Below are positions 54,542-63,159 of a stretch of DNA of 64,000 bases, in pieces. This DNA is from Roseibium sp. MMSF_3412 (GTDB lineage: Bacteria; Pseudomonadota; Alphaproteobacteria; Rhizobiales; Stappiaceae). The notes under the pieces are model-generated. The model was given only the letters and a program-made list of their open reading frames with translations, was not told the origin of the DNA and ran no database searches. The stretch lies in the NCBI RefSeq assembly GCF_030733265.1, contig NZ_JASHJI010000006.1:248001-312000 (forward strand), given 5' to 3'. Every line of letters begins with the position of its first letter. Position 1 is the stretch's first letter. Position numbers and translations under genes: made by a program.

Positions 54542-56143
54542 TCACGCCTCGTAGACGATCTCGCGGGTTTCGCGGAACGTCACATCGGGGAATTTCTCAG
54601 TCACATGACCGACTTCCCAGGCGTTCTTGAAGAGGAACACCGGCTTGTCGTCGCGATCATTGGCAACCGACATGCGGTGGCCCTCGATGATCTTCTGGAG
54701 CGTCTGGCTGTCGGTTTCGATCCAGCGGGCAGTGTTGTAGGGCACCGCTTCGAAACCGATCTCGGTGCCGTATTCGGCCTTCAGGCGATCGACAACGACG
54801 TCGAGCTGCAAGGCACCGACGACGCCAACGATCCAGTTGGAGCCGAGATCGGGCTTGAAGATCTGAACAAGCCCCTCCTCGGCAAGATCCTGCAGGCCCT
54901 GGCGCATCTGCTTGACCCGCATGGTGTCGGAGAGGCGCACCCGGCGCAGGATTTCCGGCGCGAAGGCCGGAAGGCCGGTAACGTGGATGTTCTCGCCCTC
55001 GGTCAACGTGTCGCCAACGCGCAGCTGACCGTGGTTGGGCACGCCGATGACGTCGCCTGGATAGGCCAGGTCGGCGATCTCGCGCTCCTCGGCAAAGAAG
55101 AAGATCGGCGCGGACACGGCGATCTGCTTGTTCGCGCGCACATGTTTAAGCTTCATGCCGCGCTTGAAGGTGCCAGAACACAGGCGCACGAAGGCAATGC
55201 GGTCGCGGTGCTTCGGATCCATGTTCGCCTGCACCTTGAAGACGAAGCCGGTGACCTTGTCTTCTTCCGGCATGATCGTGCGTCCGCCGGTGGCCGGCTG
55301 CGAATGGGGTGCCGGCGCATTGTCGGCAATGAAGTCGAGCACTTCCTCGATGCCGTAGTCGCGCAGGGCGGAGCCGAAAAAGACCGGCGTCAGGTGGCCT
55401 TCCAGAAAGCTCTCCTTGTCGAACTCGGCATAGCCTTCCGCGCCGAGTTCCACATTCTCGGTGAGTTCTTCCATGATCCGGTCGAAAACGGTGCCCGTCA
55501 GCACTTCGTCCTCAAGGCCGGAAACGTCTTTCGTCTCGGTGTAAGCCCCGCCGCGCTCGCCCTCGGACGTATGGAACTTCTTCTGCTGCCAGTCATAGAC
55601 TCCGAAGAAGTCGGAGCCCATGCCGACCGGCCAGGTCTGCGGTGAGACGTCGAGCGCCAGCGCTTCCTGGACCTCGTCCAGGATCTCCAGCGCGTGACGG
55701 CCTTCCCGGTCGATCTTGTTGACGAAAGTGATGATCGGAATGTCGCGCAGACGGCAGACCTCGAACAGTTTGCGGGTCTGCGTCTCGATGCCCTTGGCCG
55801 CGTCGATCACCATGATCGCCGCGTCAACGGCGGTCAGCGTGCGGTAGGTGTCTTCGGAAAAGTCCTCGTGGCCCGGCGTGTCGAGCAGATTGTAGATGAT
55901 GCCCTTGCGCTCGAAGGTCATGACCGAGGACGAAACGGAAATGCCGCGTTCCTGCTCGATCTTCATCCAGTCGGAGCGGGCGCGGCGGCGCTCACCACGC
56001 GCCCTCACCTGTCCGGCCGCCCGGATCGCTCCGCCCGACAGCAGCAGCTTTTCGGTCAAGGTGGTCTTGCCGGCATCCGGGTGGGAAATGATTGCGAACG
56101 TGCGCCGTGCTTGAAACGGCGCCGCACCATTGAGGCCAGACAT
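54542..56143 (-). CDS. prfC: Peptide chain release factor 3 (RF3)
   Basis: A 533-aa translational GTPase that recycles RF1/RF2 after termination. G1 is SHPDAGKTTLTE (about 20-31), the switch region ERGISVSSSVM follows, G3 is LLDTPGHEDFSEDTYR and G4 is TFVNKIDREGRH. Domain II and the RF3-specific C-terminal domain (to ~530) are complete. The ATG at 56143 has GGAG upstream; a further 57 codons upstream are not conserved. A Lys/Arg-rich ARGERRRARSDWMK insert is the usual RF3 switch I area. Confidence 0.96.
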   Translation of the reverse strand: MSGLNGAAPFQARRTFAIISHPDAGKTTLTEKLLLSGGAIRAAGQVRARGERRRARSDWMKIEQERGISVSSSVMTFERKGIIYNLLDTPGHEDFSEDTYRTLTAVDAAIMVIDAAKGIETQTRKLFEVCRLRDIPIITFVNKIDREGRHALEILDEVQEALALDVSPQTWPVGMGSDFFGVYDWQQKKFHTSEGERGGAYTETKDVSGLEDEVLTGTVFDRIMEELTENVELGAEGYAEFDKESFLEGHLTPVFFGSALRDYGIEEVLDFIADNAPAPHSQPATGGRTIMPEEDKVTGFVFKVQANMDPKHRDRIAFVRLCSGTFKRGMKLKHVRANKQIAVSAPIFFFAEEREIADLAYPGDVIGVPNHGQLRVGDTLTEGENIHVTGLPAFAPEILRRVRLSDTMRVKQMRQGLQDLAEEGLVQIFKPDLGSNWIVGVVGALQLDVVVDRLKAEYGTEIGFEAVPYNTARWIETDSQTLQKIIEGHRMSVANDRDDKPVFLFKNAWEVGHVTEKFPDVTFRETREIVYEA

Positions 56144-56325
56144 GAAAGTCTCCTGGTCCGTAAATCCGGTGGCGTTGGCGCATTCGCGTCGGTTGAAACC
56201 GGTGCGCAACAACACTCTTGGTGGCCGGACGGATTGATGTTTCGTTGGCGCAAGGTCATAGAGGGAATGGCGGTGATTTTCCAGAAAAGAATCGCCTGAC
56301 GCTCCAGCGATCACGGGAGAAACGT

Positions 56326-56880
56326 TTGAGCAACAAGAAATGCCTGATCATCGGCCTCCTCATGATTGCGGCAACAGCGGTCATCCTGCTGGCCATGGGC
56401 CGCATTCCGGTCTGTGACTGCGGTTATGTTCTTTTCTGGACGCCGGCCGACGATCTTGCCGGCTCGTCCCAGCACATTGCCGACTGGTACACGTTTTCCC
56501 ACATCATTCACGGCTTCATCTTCTACTGGGTTCTCTGGCTGCTGTTCCGCCGCAACACGGTGGGCGAGCGCGCGCTTGGGGCGATCTTTCTCGAAGCGGC
56601 GTGGGAAGTTGCCGAAAACAGCCCCTGGATCATCGACCGTTACCGCGAAGCAACCATAGCCGTCGGCTATACCGGCGACAGCGTGCTCAACTCCGTCTTC
56701 GACATCATCTGGATGCTGGCCGGTTTCTTCTTCGCCTGGCGCGTGCCGGTCTGGGTCACGGTGCTTGTAGCCGTCTTCTTCGAACTGCTGGCGCTCTGGG
56801 TGATCCGGGACAATCTCACGCTCAATGTCATCATGCTGCTCTATCCGATCGAGGCGATCAGGACCTGGCAGGGCGGATAG
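56326..56880 (+). CDS. UPF0314/DUF2585 membrane protein
   Basis: A 184-aa protein with four to five helices. The signature segment is SSQHIADWYTFSHIIHGFIFY (about 44-64), followed by AAWEVAENSPWIIDRYR. These His/Trp/Glu motifs define DUF2585, nearly confined to alphaproteobacteria; function unknown. It appears to start at TTG with GGGAG upstream; earlier in-frame codons lie in the divergent prfC region. It is divergent from prfC. Confidence 0.85.
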   Translation: MSNKKCLIIGLLMIAATAVILLAMGRIPVCDCGYVLFWTPADDLAGSSQHIADWYTFSHIIHGFIFYWVLWLLFRRNTVGERALGAIFLEAAWEVAENSPWIIDRYREATIAVGYTGDSVLNSVFDIIWMLAGFFFAWRVPVWVTVLVAVFFELLALWVIRDNLTLNVIMLLYPIEAIRTWQGG

Positions 56881-56959
56881 CGCCGAAAGCGCCGACCTGC
56901 CTGGCGTGTTGTTCGCTCATTGATGCAACAGGCGTAAAACGACCTTCGTGCTTGACGCG

Positions 56960-57012
56960 ACACGTTCCTCATCCTGAGAAAGCGCAATGCGCTGTTTCGA
57001 AGGATGGGATCC
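56960..57012. repeat. Extragenic palindromic repeat (ATCCTGAG family)
   Basis: CTCATCCTGAGAAAGCGCAA followed by TGCGCTGTTTCGAAGGATG. It shares ATCCTGAG and TTCGAAGGAT with the arrays at 45.9 and 53 kb. The rest of 56881-57098 has a hairpin-prone stretch (CATGTGCCCGCGTTGCGGGC ACATG-type), on - just after the di-heme gene, possibly its terminator. Confidence 0.5.
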
Positions 57013-57098
57013 TTGCTCAGGGACTGCTGCCCGTCTTTCGAAAAAGGCTGAACCTCTTTTTCGAAAAAACATGTGCCCGCGTTGCGGGCACATGCATG

Positions 57099-58733
57099 TC
57101 AGCGCAGCTGCGAGGCAGGCTTGACCGGCGGGATCACACTCACTTCCAGCGCGGCCCTGCGGACGGCGCCCGGCGCGGCGTCCAGCGAGGAGTGTTCCTC
57201 CTCCTCCTCTTCTTCCGGGTCCAGATCGATCAGGATCAGGTTTTCCAGAAAGGCGATCAGCGCCGCGCGGTCGTTTTCGGACAGGGCCTCATATGCCAGG
57301 CGGCTTTCCTCCGCCTCGCCGCCATGGGCCAGGATGGCCTCCTCCAGCGTCGTCGCGTTTCCGTCGTGAAGCCACGGGCCCGTCGATCCGACACCTGCGA
57401 GCGATGCCGTTGGCCAGACTGACGCTCCAAAGCCGTGCACGTCGACTGGATCGCTGAGCCCTTCACCCATGTCGTGACGCTTGAAGTCGGAATACCAGGC
57501 TACAAGGGCGGACCCGTCCTCCGCCTTGGGGAATGCGCCGAGATTGACGATCTTGCCGCCGGGAAGTTCAACGTGGTTGTTCGGGGAGTCGCTTGTCAGA
57601 TCGAACCAGATGGCCGTATCGGTCGCCAGGCCCGCGTCCGAGGTTTTCTGGCCGGATGGAAACACCGCTTCCCGAAAACCATCCTGCAGGCTCGGTTCGC
57701 TGAATATCGGTGTGGAGACCTTCATCACGGGCATGTGGCAACCTGTGCATTTCGCTTCAACGAGTTTCTCCTCGCCAAGCTCGATCCGCGCTTTTTCGTC
57801 CGGCTCAAGCTGCAGAATTCCGTGGCGGTGAAGCTCCAGCCTGGAAACCGGGCGTTCCAGCGCGGCCATGTAGACAGTCAGTGCCGTCAGATCGCCAACG
57901 GACAATTCGTTGGTCACGCCATCGTGGTCTCCGTCGTGACTGCCGACGAGTTCTTCCGCCTGCATGCCGAGTTCATTATGCGCCGCATGGCGCGTGAAGG
58001 CGCGCAAGGTTGCGTGCACTCCCTTCCAGCCGAACATCCTGACAACGAGGTCTTCATCGACGCCCTCAATACCGCTGCGGTCGAAATCGGCAACACATGT
58101 TCCCGTCTCCCGACTGAGCATCGGTTTCGCCGAGAGCGTGCCGAATTCAACGCTTTTGGCTGTAAGCGCCACCGACACACGGTCGTTGAGATTGCAGGCT
58201 TCCTGTTCAAGTTTCGCCTCCGCGGCTTTCAGTTCAGCCGTCATTTCTTCCGCAATGCGCTGAACTGCACCGAGCGCGAACAGGTGCGGCGTATTTCGAT
58301 GGAGATACTTGGCCGGATCGCCCGAGTGCAGAGGATCGACAATGGCATTGAGCGGGTTCGGACCGGCCCCGTTGGCATACGGAGCGGCATGGCAGGAAAT
58401 ACAGGACTGGGCGACTGGCCCCGCCTCCCGCTTCGGCAGATGGTTGGTCCACTCGCCAAAGGCTTCGAGATCCGCACGCGGCATGCGCGTGAAACGGCGG
58501 CCGTCCTGCGAAACCTTCGCGCCCACACCGCGCTCAACCGTAAAGGTTGCCTCCGTCAGTTCATCGCCCGCATCGAACGCGTCTATGAACGCTTTCCCGG
58601 GGTCAGCCTTCACCTTCTCGTTCAGAACTGCCTGGTCGAGTTTTTCCGGTTCCTCGGCCAGGCCTGCCCCAGCGGTTCCGATTGTTAGCAAAATCCAGAG
58701 AATGCCAGTCTGGCGCGCAGATGATACGGTCAT
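57099..58733 (-). CDS. Di-heme c-type cytochrome oxidoreductase (DHOR/DUF1111-like)
   Basis: A 544-aa exported protein: signal peptide (about 1-26), then two c-type heme sites, SCISCH near residue 111 and KCTGCH near 342. The C-terminal half has GPWLHDGNATTLEEAILAHGGEA, the conserved pattern of di-heme peroxidase-like oxidoreductases. A Ca-binding-like DGDHDG segment lies near 270. The last ~45 residues include a run of seven Glu and look like an unstructured tail. Substrate is unknown; DUF1111 proteins are often linked with imelysin-type iron uptake, but none is nearby. Confidence 0.85.
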   Translation of the reverse strand: MTVSSARQTGILWILLTIGTAGAGLAEEPEKLDQAVLNEKVKADPGKAFIDAFDAGDELTEATFTVERGVGAKVSQDGRRFTRMPRADLEAFGEWTNHLPKREAGPVAQSCISCHAAPYANGAGPNPLNAIVDPLHSGDPAKYLHRNTPHLFALGAVQRIAEEMTAELKAAEAKLEQEACNLNDRVSVALTAKSVEFGTLSAKPMLSRETGTCVADFDRSGIEGVDEDLVVRMFGWKGVHATLRAFTRHAAHNELGMQAEELVGSHDGDHDGVTNELSVGDLTALTVYMAALERPVSRLELHRHGILQLEPDEKARIELGEEKLVEAKCTGCHMPVMKVSTPIFSEPSLQDGFREAVFPSGQKTSDAGLATDTAIWFDLTSDSPNNHVELPGGKIVNLGAFPKAEDGSALVAWYSDFKRHDMGEGLSDPVDVHGFGASVWPTASLAGVGSTGPWLHDGNATTLEEAILAHGGEAEESRLAYEALSENDRAALIAFLENLILIDLDPEEEEEEEHSSLDAAPGAVRRAALEVSVIPPVKPASQLR

Positions 58734-59341
58734 GATTACTGCCCTTATTTTCGGCTTTTCAACAATCACCGATCACGTTTGCGTGAGAATAAGGCGCAAA
58801 AAAGTATTACTTCGAAAATTATTACATTAAATTTTTGGAACAAAACCCAATTTCGCGTGTAGCCAAAACAGATCCTATTTTCTTTTTAAAATCAGATACT
58901 AAATATTTTCCGCTTCGGAACTTTTTCTGACCGTATTCTTTATCGGAAGCGCAGTGCCCGCGCATGACCGGTCAGACGCTGCCGTAAATCGTGCGCGACT
59001 ATGTCCTGGCAGGGCGGATAGCCCGGGCATGCATTGACCGCTGAGCTTACCGCTACACTCTCTTCATCCTGAGGAAGCTCAAGAGCGCTGTCTGGTAGGG
59101 TGAGGGTGTTGTTTGCATGAGGCGGCGGTGGAGATGTGACGTTCTCTCACCGTCATTCCGGACAATTGAGGCGATGCCGAACGCCGATCTGGAATCCAGA
59201 AGTCTGCGTGAGCGAAGCGAACACGAATATCGATACGACCGTCAACAGCCGCGCCTTAAGCCCGAAATACATCTGGTTTCCGGATCGGCGCGCAGCTGTC
59301 GCCGCGCTTGTCCGTAATGACGGCGTAGACCTGCGGTGAGC
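58734..59341. other. 608-bp intergenic region
   Basis: The part at 58795-58940 is AT-rich with runs like TTATTACATTAAATTTTTGG and probably includes the promoter of the di-heme gene. From about 59040 there are repeat remnants (CATCCTGAGGAAGC, CCGTCATTCCGGAC) up to the MITE. No supported gene. Confidence 0.45.
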
Positions 59342-59609
59342 TAGGTGATGGACTCATAAATGAGGCCGAAATGGTTTGAGGCGGCTTGCTTCTCATCAAG
59401 GCGCGGAAGCGCAGGAAATGTGCTTCATTTTCAAGCCTTTCGCAACGCCGAGGAGGCGCAAGCCGGTCAAATCCGAAGGACATGGAAATGGCTTCACCCC
59501 GTGGCGTCAGCGTGCTTGACCGGGCAGGAAGCCCGCTCCGCACACCCTTCCTGACGGGCTTTCGCCATTTCGCATGCCATTTCAGTCTCATTTATGAGTC
59601 CATCACCTA
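59342..59609. mobile_element. MITE-like non-autonomous element, copy 2 (268 bp)
   Basis: Ends in a perfect 23-bp terminal inverted repeat starting TAGGTGATGGACTCATAAAT. It matches copy 1 (4053-4322) along its length, inverted. Internally, TGACCGGGCAGGAAGCCC and CAGGAAATGTGCTTCATTTT are shared blocks. It contains no transposase. Its right end (CTA at 59607-59609) provides the stop codon of the GntR gene on -. Confidence 0.85.
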
Positions 59610-60281
59610 AAGCTGAAACAGCTTGTGTTTCTTGAGCAGTTCTATCAGCACTTCGCGCGCATCGCGGCGGTGGTTGCGGTGGCGTTCGCGCGCGAGGGCC
59701 GGGTTGCCCTGCCGGATCGCATCGTAGACGGCGCGGTGATCTTCGTTCGACTTGACCGGCAGCGGGCGGATGAACAGGGTCATGGCGCGCGCGCGCCGGA
59801 CCTGGTTCGCCATCATCGCGACGATGGTCTCCACCCTGGAGTTGCCTCCGAGCCGAACAAGCTCTTCGTGGAAGGCATTGTCGGCAATAGCCCAGGCTTC
59901 CCGGTCCTGCTGCTCAAGCGCGGTTTCCATCGCCTCGATCGACTGCTTCAGGGCTGCAAGCGCGTCCTCGGAATAGTTCTTTTCCGCCGCTTCCTCGGCG
60001 GCCAGGCTTTCAAGCTCGGTCAGAACGGCATAAATCTCTTCCATGTCCGTCAGGGACAGGGTCGCAATCCGGACACCCTTTCGCGGGCGAACCTCCAGAA
60101 GCCCCTGCTGGGCGAGCATCAGGGTCGCCTCCCGGACAGGCGTGCGCGACATGCCGAGACGGTCTGCAAGCTCGCTTTCCAGGTGATCGGATCCGGCCGC
60201 AAGTTCACCATCGAAGATCAGCTGACGGATCTGCTCCATCGCCTGTGTCGTGATTGTCTTCGGCTTCGGCGCTTCAAGCAA
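59607..60281 (-). CDS. GntR-family transcriptional regulator, FCD subfamily
   Basis: A ~224-aa regulator with a winged helix (TTQAMEQIRQLIFDGELAAGSDHLESELADRLGMSRTPVREATLMLAQQGLL, about 12-62) and FCD ligand domain (about 75-215), with the metal-binding DNAFHEELV segment and HRAVYDAI helix. I prefer the TTG at 60281: GGGAG is 7 bases upstream and it overlaps the preceding gene by only 8 bp; the ATG at 60323 would overlap 50 bp. Its TAG stop is the edge of a MITE. It follows the Gfo/Idh/MocA gene and probably controls it and the divergent TRAP operon. Confidence 0.87.
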   Translation of the reverse strand: MLEAPKPKTITTQAMEQIRQLIFDGELAAGSDHLESELADRLGMSRTPVREATLMLAQQGLLEVRPRKGVRIATLSLTDMEEIYAVLTELESLAAEEAAEKNYSEDALAALKQSIEAMETALEQQDREAWAIADNAFHEELVRLGGNSRVETIVAMMANQVRRARAMTLFIRPLPVKSNEDHRAVYDAIRQGNPALARERHRNHRRDAREVLIELLKKHKLFQL

Positions 60282-61311
60282 CGGCAAACTCCCGGATCTT
60301 CTGACCCAGCCGGTCAGACTCATAGATCGCCTGTTCTATCGCAATTACCTTCAGATAGTCACTTGCCTCATTTTCCAATGGTTTGCCGTCCAGAAGCCCG
60401 TCGACCACATGGCTGATGAGATTTTTGACGCAATCGCCGCCGAAGCCCTCCCATTCCCGTGCAGGAAGCAGGACGCTGTCGTCGAGCGATCCGAAGTGAC
60501 GCAGATGGACTGACCCGTCTCCGGCAAGCGTCAGGGTTCCGCGCGTTCCTTCAACGAGTGCTTCGCCCAGAGTTGTCCTGCAGTTTTCAGCAGCATGGTC
60601 CAGAAGCCGGTTGCCGTCGAAGAGCGCTCGCACACCATCGGCATAGTCGAACACGAAGTACCCGGCGTCTTCTCCCGCGATCACCGGATTGAGTTTCCTC
60701 AGGTCGGCATAGACAGCCTCGGGTTCCCCGAGGAGATAGCGGAATGTGTCGACCCAGTGGACGCCGGTCTCGTGGATCAGAAGTTTCGGCATGGTCTGGA
60801 AATAGGGCTGGCGGTCGAGATAGGCCTCCGGCCCCTGCCCGTCTCCGGTGCGCAGCCGGAAGGTGAGCTGCAACAGGTCGCCGATCAGATCTTCGTCCAG
60901 CGCCTGCCTGATCGCGCGATACCAGGGCTGGAAGCGGAAGTTTTCGTGAACGACAAGAACAACGCCCGCCCTTTCCGCAAGGTCCGCCGCCTCACGTGCT
61001 TCGGACAGCGACGTGCAAAAGGGCTTCTGGCAGATGATCGCCCGGACACCCGCTTCAATCGCGGCCCTGATCGCCGGCATGTGGGTTGGCGGCGGCGTGA
61101 TGATGTCCAGCAGATCGGGGCTCGCCATCCTGAGCATGGTGTCCAGATCCTCGAATGCGGACAGGCCCGTTGCCTTGGCCTTTTCCGGGTCCCGGTCACA
61201 GGCACCGACCAGCCTTACCCTTTGCAGTTTCCGCCAGGCTTCATAGTGAAACCGCGCGAAATAGCCGGCTCCCAAGCAGGCGACGCGCAAGGTGTCCGTG
61301 CCTTCGACCAT
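60274..61311 (-). CDS. Gfo/Idh/MocA-family oxidoreductase
   Basis: A 345-aa NAD(P)-dependent dehydrogenase. The Rossmann motif is CLGAGYFARFHYEAW near residue 9, and the family catalytic Lys is in ICQKPFCTS near residue 97, with ETGVHWVDTFRYL (about 183) providing the active-site Asp/His. Such enzymes oxidise sugars, inositols or sugar acids. Clear GGGAGG precedes the ATG. It shares a divergent control region with a TRAP transporter and overlaps a GntR gene, so it is probably the first catabolic step for the imported sugar acid or polyol. Confidence 0.92.
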   Translation of the reverse strand: MVEGTDTLRVACLGAGYFARFHYEAWRKLQRVRLVGACDRDPEKAKATGLSAFEDLDTMLRMASPDLLDIITPPPTHMPAIRAAIEAGVRAIICQKPFCTSLSEAREAADLAERAGVVLVVHENFRFQPWYRAIRQALDEDLIGDLLQLTFRLRTGDGQGPEAYLDRQPYFQTMPKLLIHETGVHWVDTFRYLLGEPEAVYADLRKLNPVIAGEDAGYFVFDYADGVRALFDGNRLLDHAAENCRTTLGEALVEGTRGTLTLAGDGSVHLRHFGSLDDSVLLPAREWEGFGGDCVKNLISHVVDGLLDGKPLENEASDYLKVIAIEQAIYESDRLGQKIREFAVA

Positions 61312-61416
61312 CGGTTTCCTCCCCTTCAGACAAGTCTTTTTAGCAGTTCTTTTGAGCCGCTGCCCGCTGTTCCGGCAGTCGTCTGTTGCCTTTCGTGATA
61401 CGGGAGCCGGGTCGAG

Positions 61417-61446
61417 TTGACAAGGGATTGGATTACGTATACGCAA
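61417..61446. promoter_or_regulatory. TRAP promoter element and candidate GntR operator
   Basis: TTGACA (61417-61422) is a perfect -35 hexamer reading toward the TRAP genes. At 61433-61446 lies TTACGTATACGCAA, palindromic at all but one position pair (TTxCGTATACGxAA), where -10 would be expected. Its placement makes it a likely repressor site for the GntR protein of this cluster. Confidence 0.6.
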
Positions 61447-61497
61447 ATAAATGTGCAAATTGATACGATCTCAAATCCGATCGTGGGAGGAGACCCA

Positions 61498-62511
61498 ATG
61501 CTTGACAAGAAATCCCTGAGCCGCCTGTTTTTGAGCGCGGCAATCGTCGTCGCCGGTGCCGGAAGCGCCCTTGCTGTCGAAACGCTTCGGTTCAGCCACA
61601 CCGACAATCCTGGCGGATCGCGCCAGGCCGCTGCGGAGCTGTTTGCCGAGAAGGTCGCCGAGTACACCGACGGCCGCTACGAAGTGCAGATTTTCCCGTC
61701 CGGACAGCTTGCGAACGACCCTAAGGCAATCGAATTGCTGCAGCTTGGCGGCATCGATTTCACGGTGTCCGCGACCGGCAGCTATGCCACGCACCTGCCG
61801 TCCCTGAACCTTACCGCCATGCCGTTCCTGGTCGACACCTATGAGCAGGGCTGGGAGCTTTATGACAACTCGGCCTGGCTGCAGGGCGAATTCGAAAAAC
61901 TGCCGGAAAAAGGGTTCCGCGTCCTGTCGACCTGGGAAGCCGGCTTCCGCAGCTTCACCACCAATGAACCGCTTACGTCTCCAACCGACGCGGAATCCAT
62001 GAAAATGCGGGTCTTCCCGAACGACATGATCCGCTGGTCCATGGAGGCGATCGGTTTCCAGACGGTCGTGATGCCGATCACCGACGTCTATCTCTCGATC
62101 CAGCAGGGCATTGTGAATGGCCAGGAAAATCCGGTCGACACGATCAATTCCCTGAGGTTCTACGAGGTTGCGCCAAACATCACGCTGACCCGGCATGTCT
62201 ACAGCCCGCTGCCGCTGACCATCGCGGAAAAAACCTGGCAGTCCTTCTCCGATGAAGACAAGGAAGCCGTGCTAAAGGCTGCGGCGGAGTCCGCCACGTT
62301 CAGCCGTGACCTTGTCAAAAGCTCGGTCGACAGCCAGCTGACGCAGATGACCGAGGAAGGCGCCAAGGTCAGCGTTCCGGAAATCGGCCCGTTCCGCGAA
62401 GCCGTACAACCGGTCTACGCGAAGGCGAAAGACGTCTATGGCGCGGAAGCCGTCGACAACATCCTTTCCGACGCTGCGGCCATCAGGGAAGCCCTTCCGG
62501 CACAGAACTGA
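61498..62511 (+). CDS. TRAP transporter substrate-binding protein (DctP family)
   Basis: A 337-aa periplasmic protein with a signal peptide (about residues 1-25, ending ALA). ETLRFSHTDNPGGSRQAAAELFAEKVAEYTDGRYEVQIFPSGQLANDPKAIELLQLGG is the DctP opening, and the conserved Arg-binding segment is MKMRVFPNDMIRWSMEAIGFQTVVMP (about 178-203), whose Arg binds a carboxylate. The QENPVDTI motif follows. Ligands are usually C4-dicarboxylates, sugar acids or uronates. GGGAGGAG precedes the ATG. Confidence 0.94.
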   Translation: MLDKKSLSRLFLSAAIVVAGAGSALAVETLRFSHTDNPGGSRQAAAELFAEKVAEYTDGRYEVQIFPSGQLANDPKAIELLQLGGIDFTVSATGSYATHLPSLNLTAMPFLVDTYEQGWELYDNSAWLQGEFEKLPEKGFRVLSTWEAGFRSFTTNEPLTSPTDAESMKMRVFPNDMIRWSMEAIGFQTVVMPITDVYLSIQQGIVNGQENPVDTINSLRFYEVAPNITLTRHVYSPLPLTIAEKTWQSFSDEDKEAVLKAAAESATFSRDLVKSSVDSQLTQMTEEGAKVSVPEIGPFREAVQPVYAKAKDVYGAEAVDNILSDAAAIREALPAQN

Positions 62512-62582
62512 TCGGGAAGATGGTCGGCTCTCCCAAAAACGGCCGAAGAGCCCTTCGGAGAGTTGACCTGACGGATTGACTG

Positions 62583-62612
62583 GCCGGAACCTGATTGGTT
62601 CCGGCACTTTTC
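62583..62612 (+). terminator. Intra-operonic hairpin between dctP- and dctQ-like genes
   Basis: GCCGGAACC (62583-62591) pairs with GGTTCCGGC (62597-62605), followed by ACTTTTC. The U tract is weak, so it may be partial termination or 3'-end protection, keeping binding protein levels above those of the permease. Confidence 0.55.
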
Positions 62613-62628
62613 AAAAAAGAGAAGTCCC

Positions 62629-63159
62629 TTGGATTACCGAGATCATTATCCGGCTGTGCTGCGCTGGCTCAGCCACCTGGTGGACGTGTGCCTCATGCTT
62701 GGCGGTTTTTCCATCGTCACGCTGGTTTTCTGCAATGCATCGCTGCGCGGTTTCGCCGGCTTCGACCTGGCATGGTCGCTGGAAGTCACCAGCTTCCTCT
62801 TGCTCTGGAGCACGTTCATCGGCTGCGCTGCCGCTGTCGCCCGGGGCGCGCACATGCGCGTGACGGAAATCGTCGAACGTCTGATGCCCCATCGCGGCCA
62901 GCGCGTGCTCTCGATCGCCATCGACGTCATTATCGCGATTCTGCTGATGAGCCTGATCTACACCGGATACAACATCTCGGTTCATACCTGGGCGCAGAAA
63001 ACGACGGTTCTTTATTGGCCGGTCGGGCTTTTATATGCCTCCATGCCGGTCGGCATGACACTCACCCTGATTTTCCATCTCTTCAACATGGTGTTCGACA
63101 TTCGCAATCCTGTCGTTCCCCACGCGACCCATTCTGACGGTGGTGAGGCGCTGCTATGA
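62629..63159 (+). CDS. TRAP transporter small permease (DctQ family)
   Basis: A 176-aa membrane protein with four helices. VTLVFCNASLRGFAGFDLAWSLEVTSFLLLWSTFIGCAAAVARGAHMRV (about 25-85) includes the W-x-x-E and GAHMRV motifs of DctQ. It appears to start at TTG (62629); GAGAAG lies six bases before. It docks with the large permease, whose ATG overlaps its stop by ATGA. Confidence 0.9.
   Translation: MDYRDHYPAVLRWLSHLVDVCLMLGGFSIVTLVFCNASLRGFAGFDLAWSLEVTSFLLLWSTFIGCAAAVARGAHMRVTEIVERLMPHRGQRVLSIAIDVIIAILLMSLIYTGYNISVHTWAQKTTVLYWPVGLLYASMPVGMTLTLIFHLFNMVFDIRNPVVPHATHSDGGEALL

Noticed and set aside
57181..57215. Poly-Glu run near the end of the di-heme protein considered as frameshift sign
   Set aside because: The frame continues normally to a stop after the run; acidic tails are tolerated and no family residues are lost.
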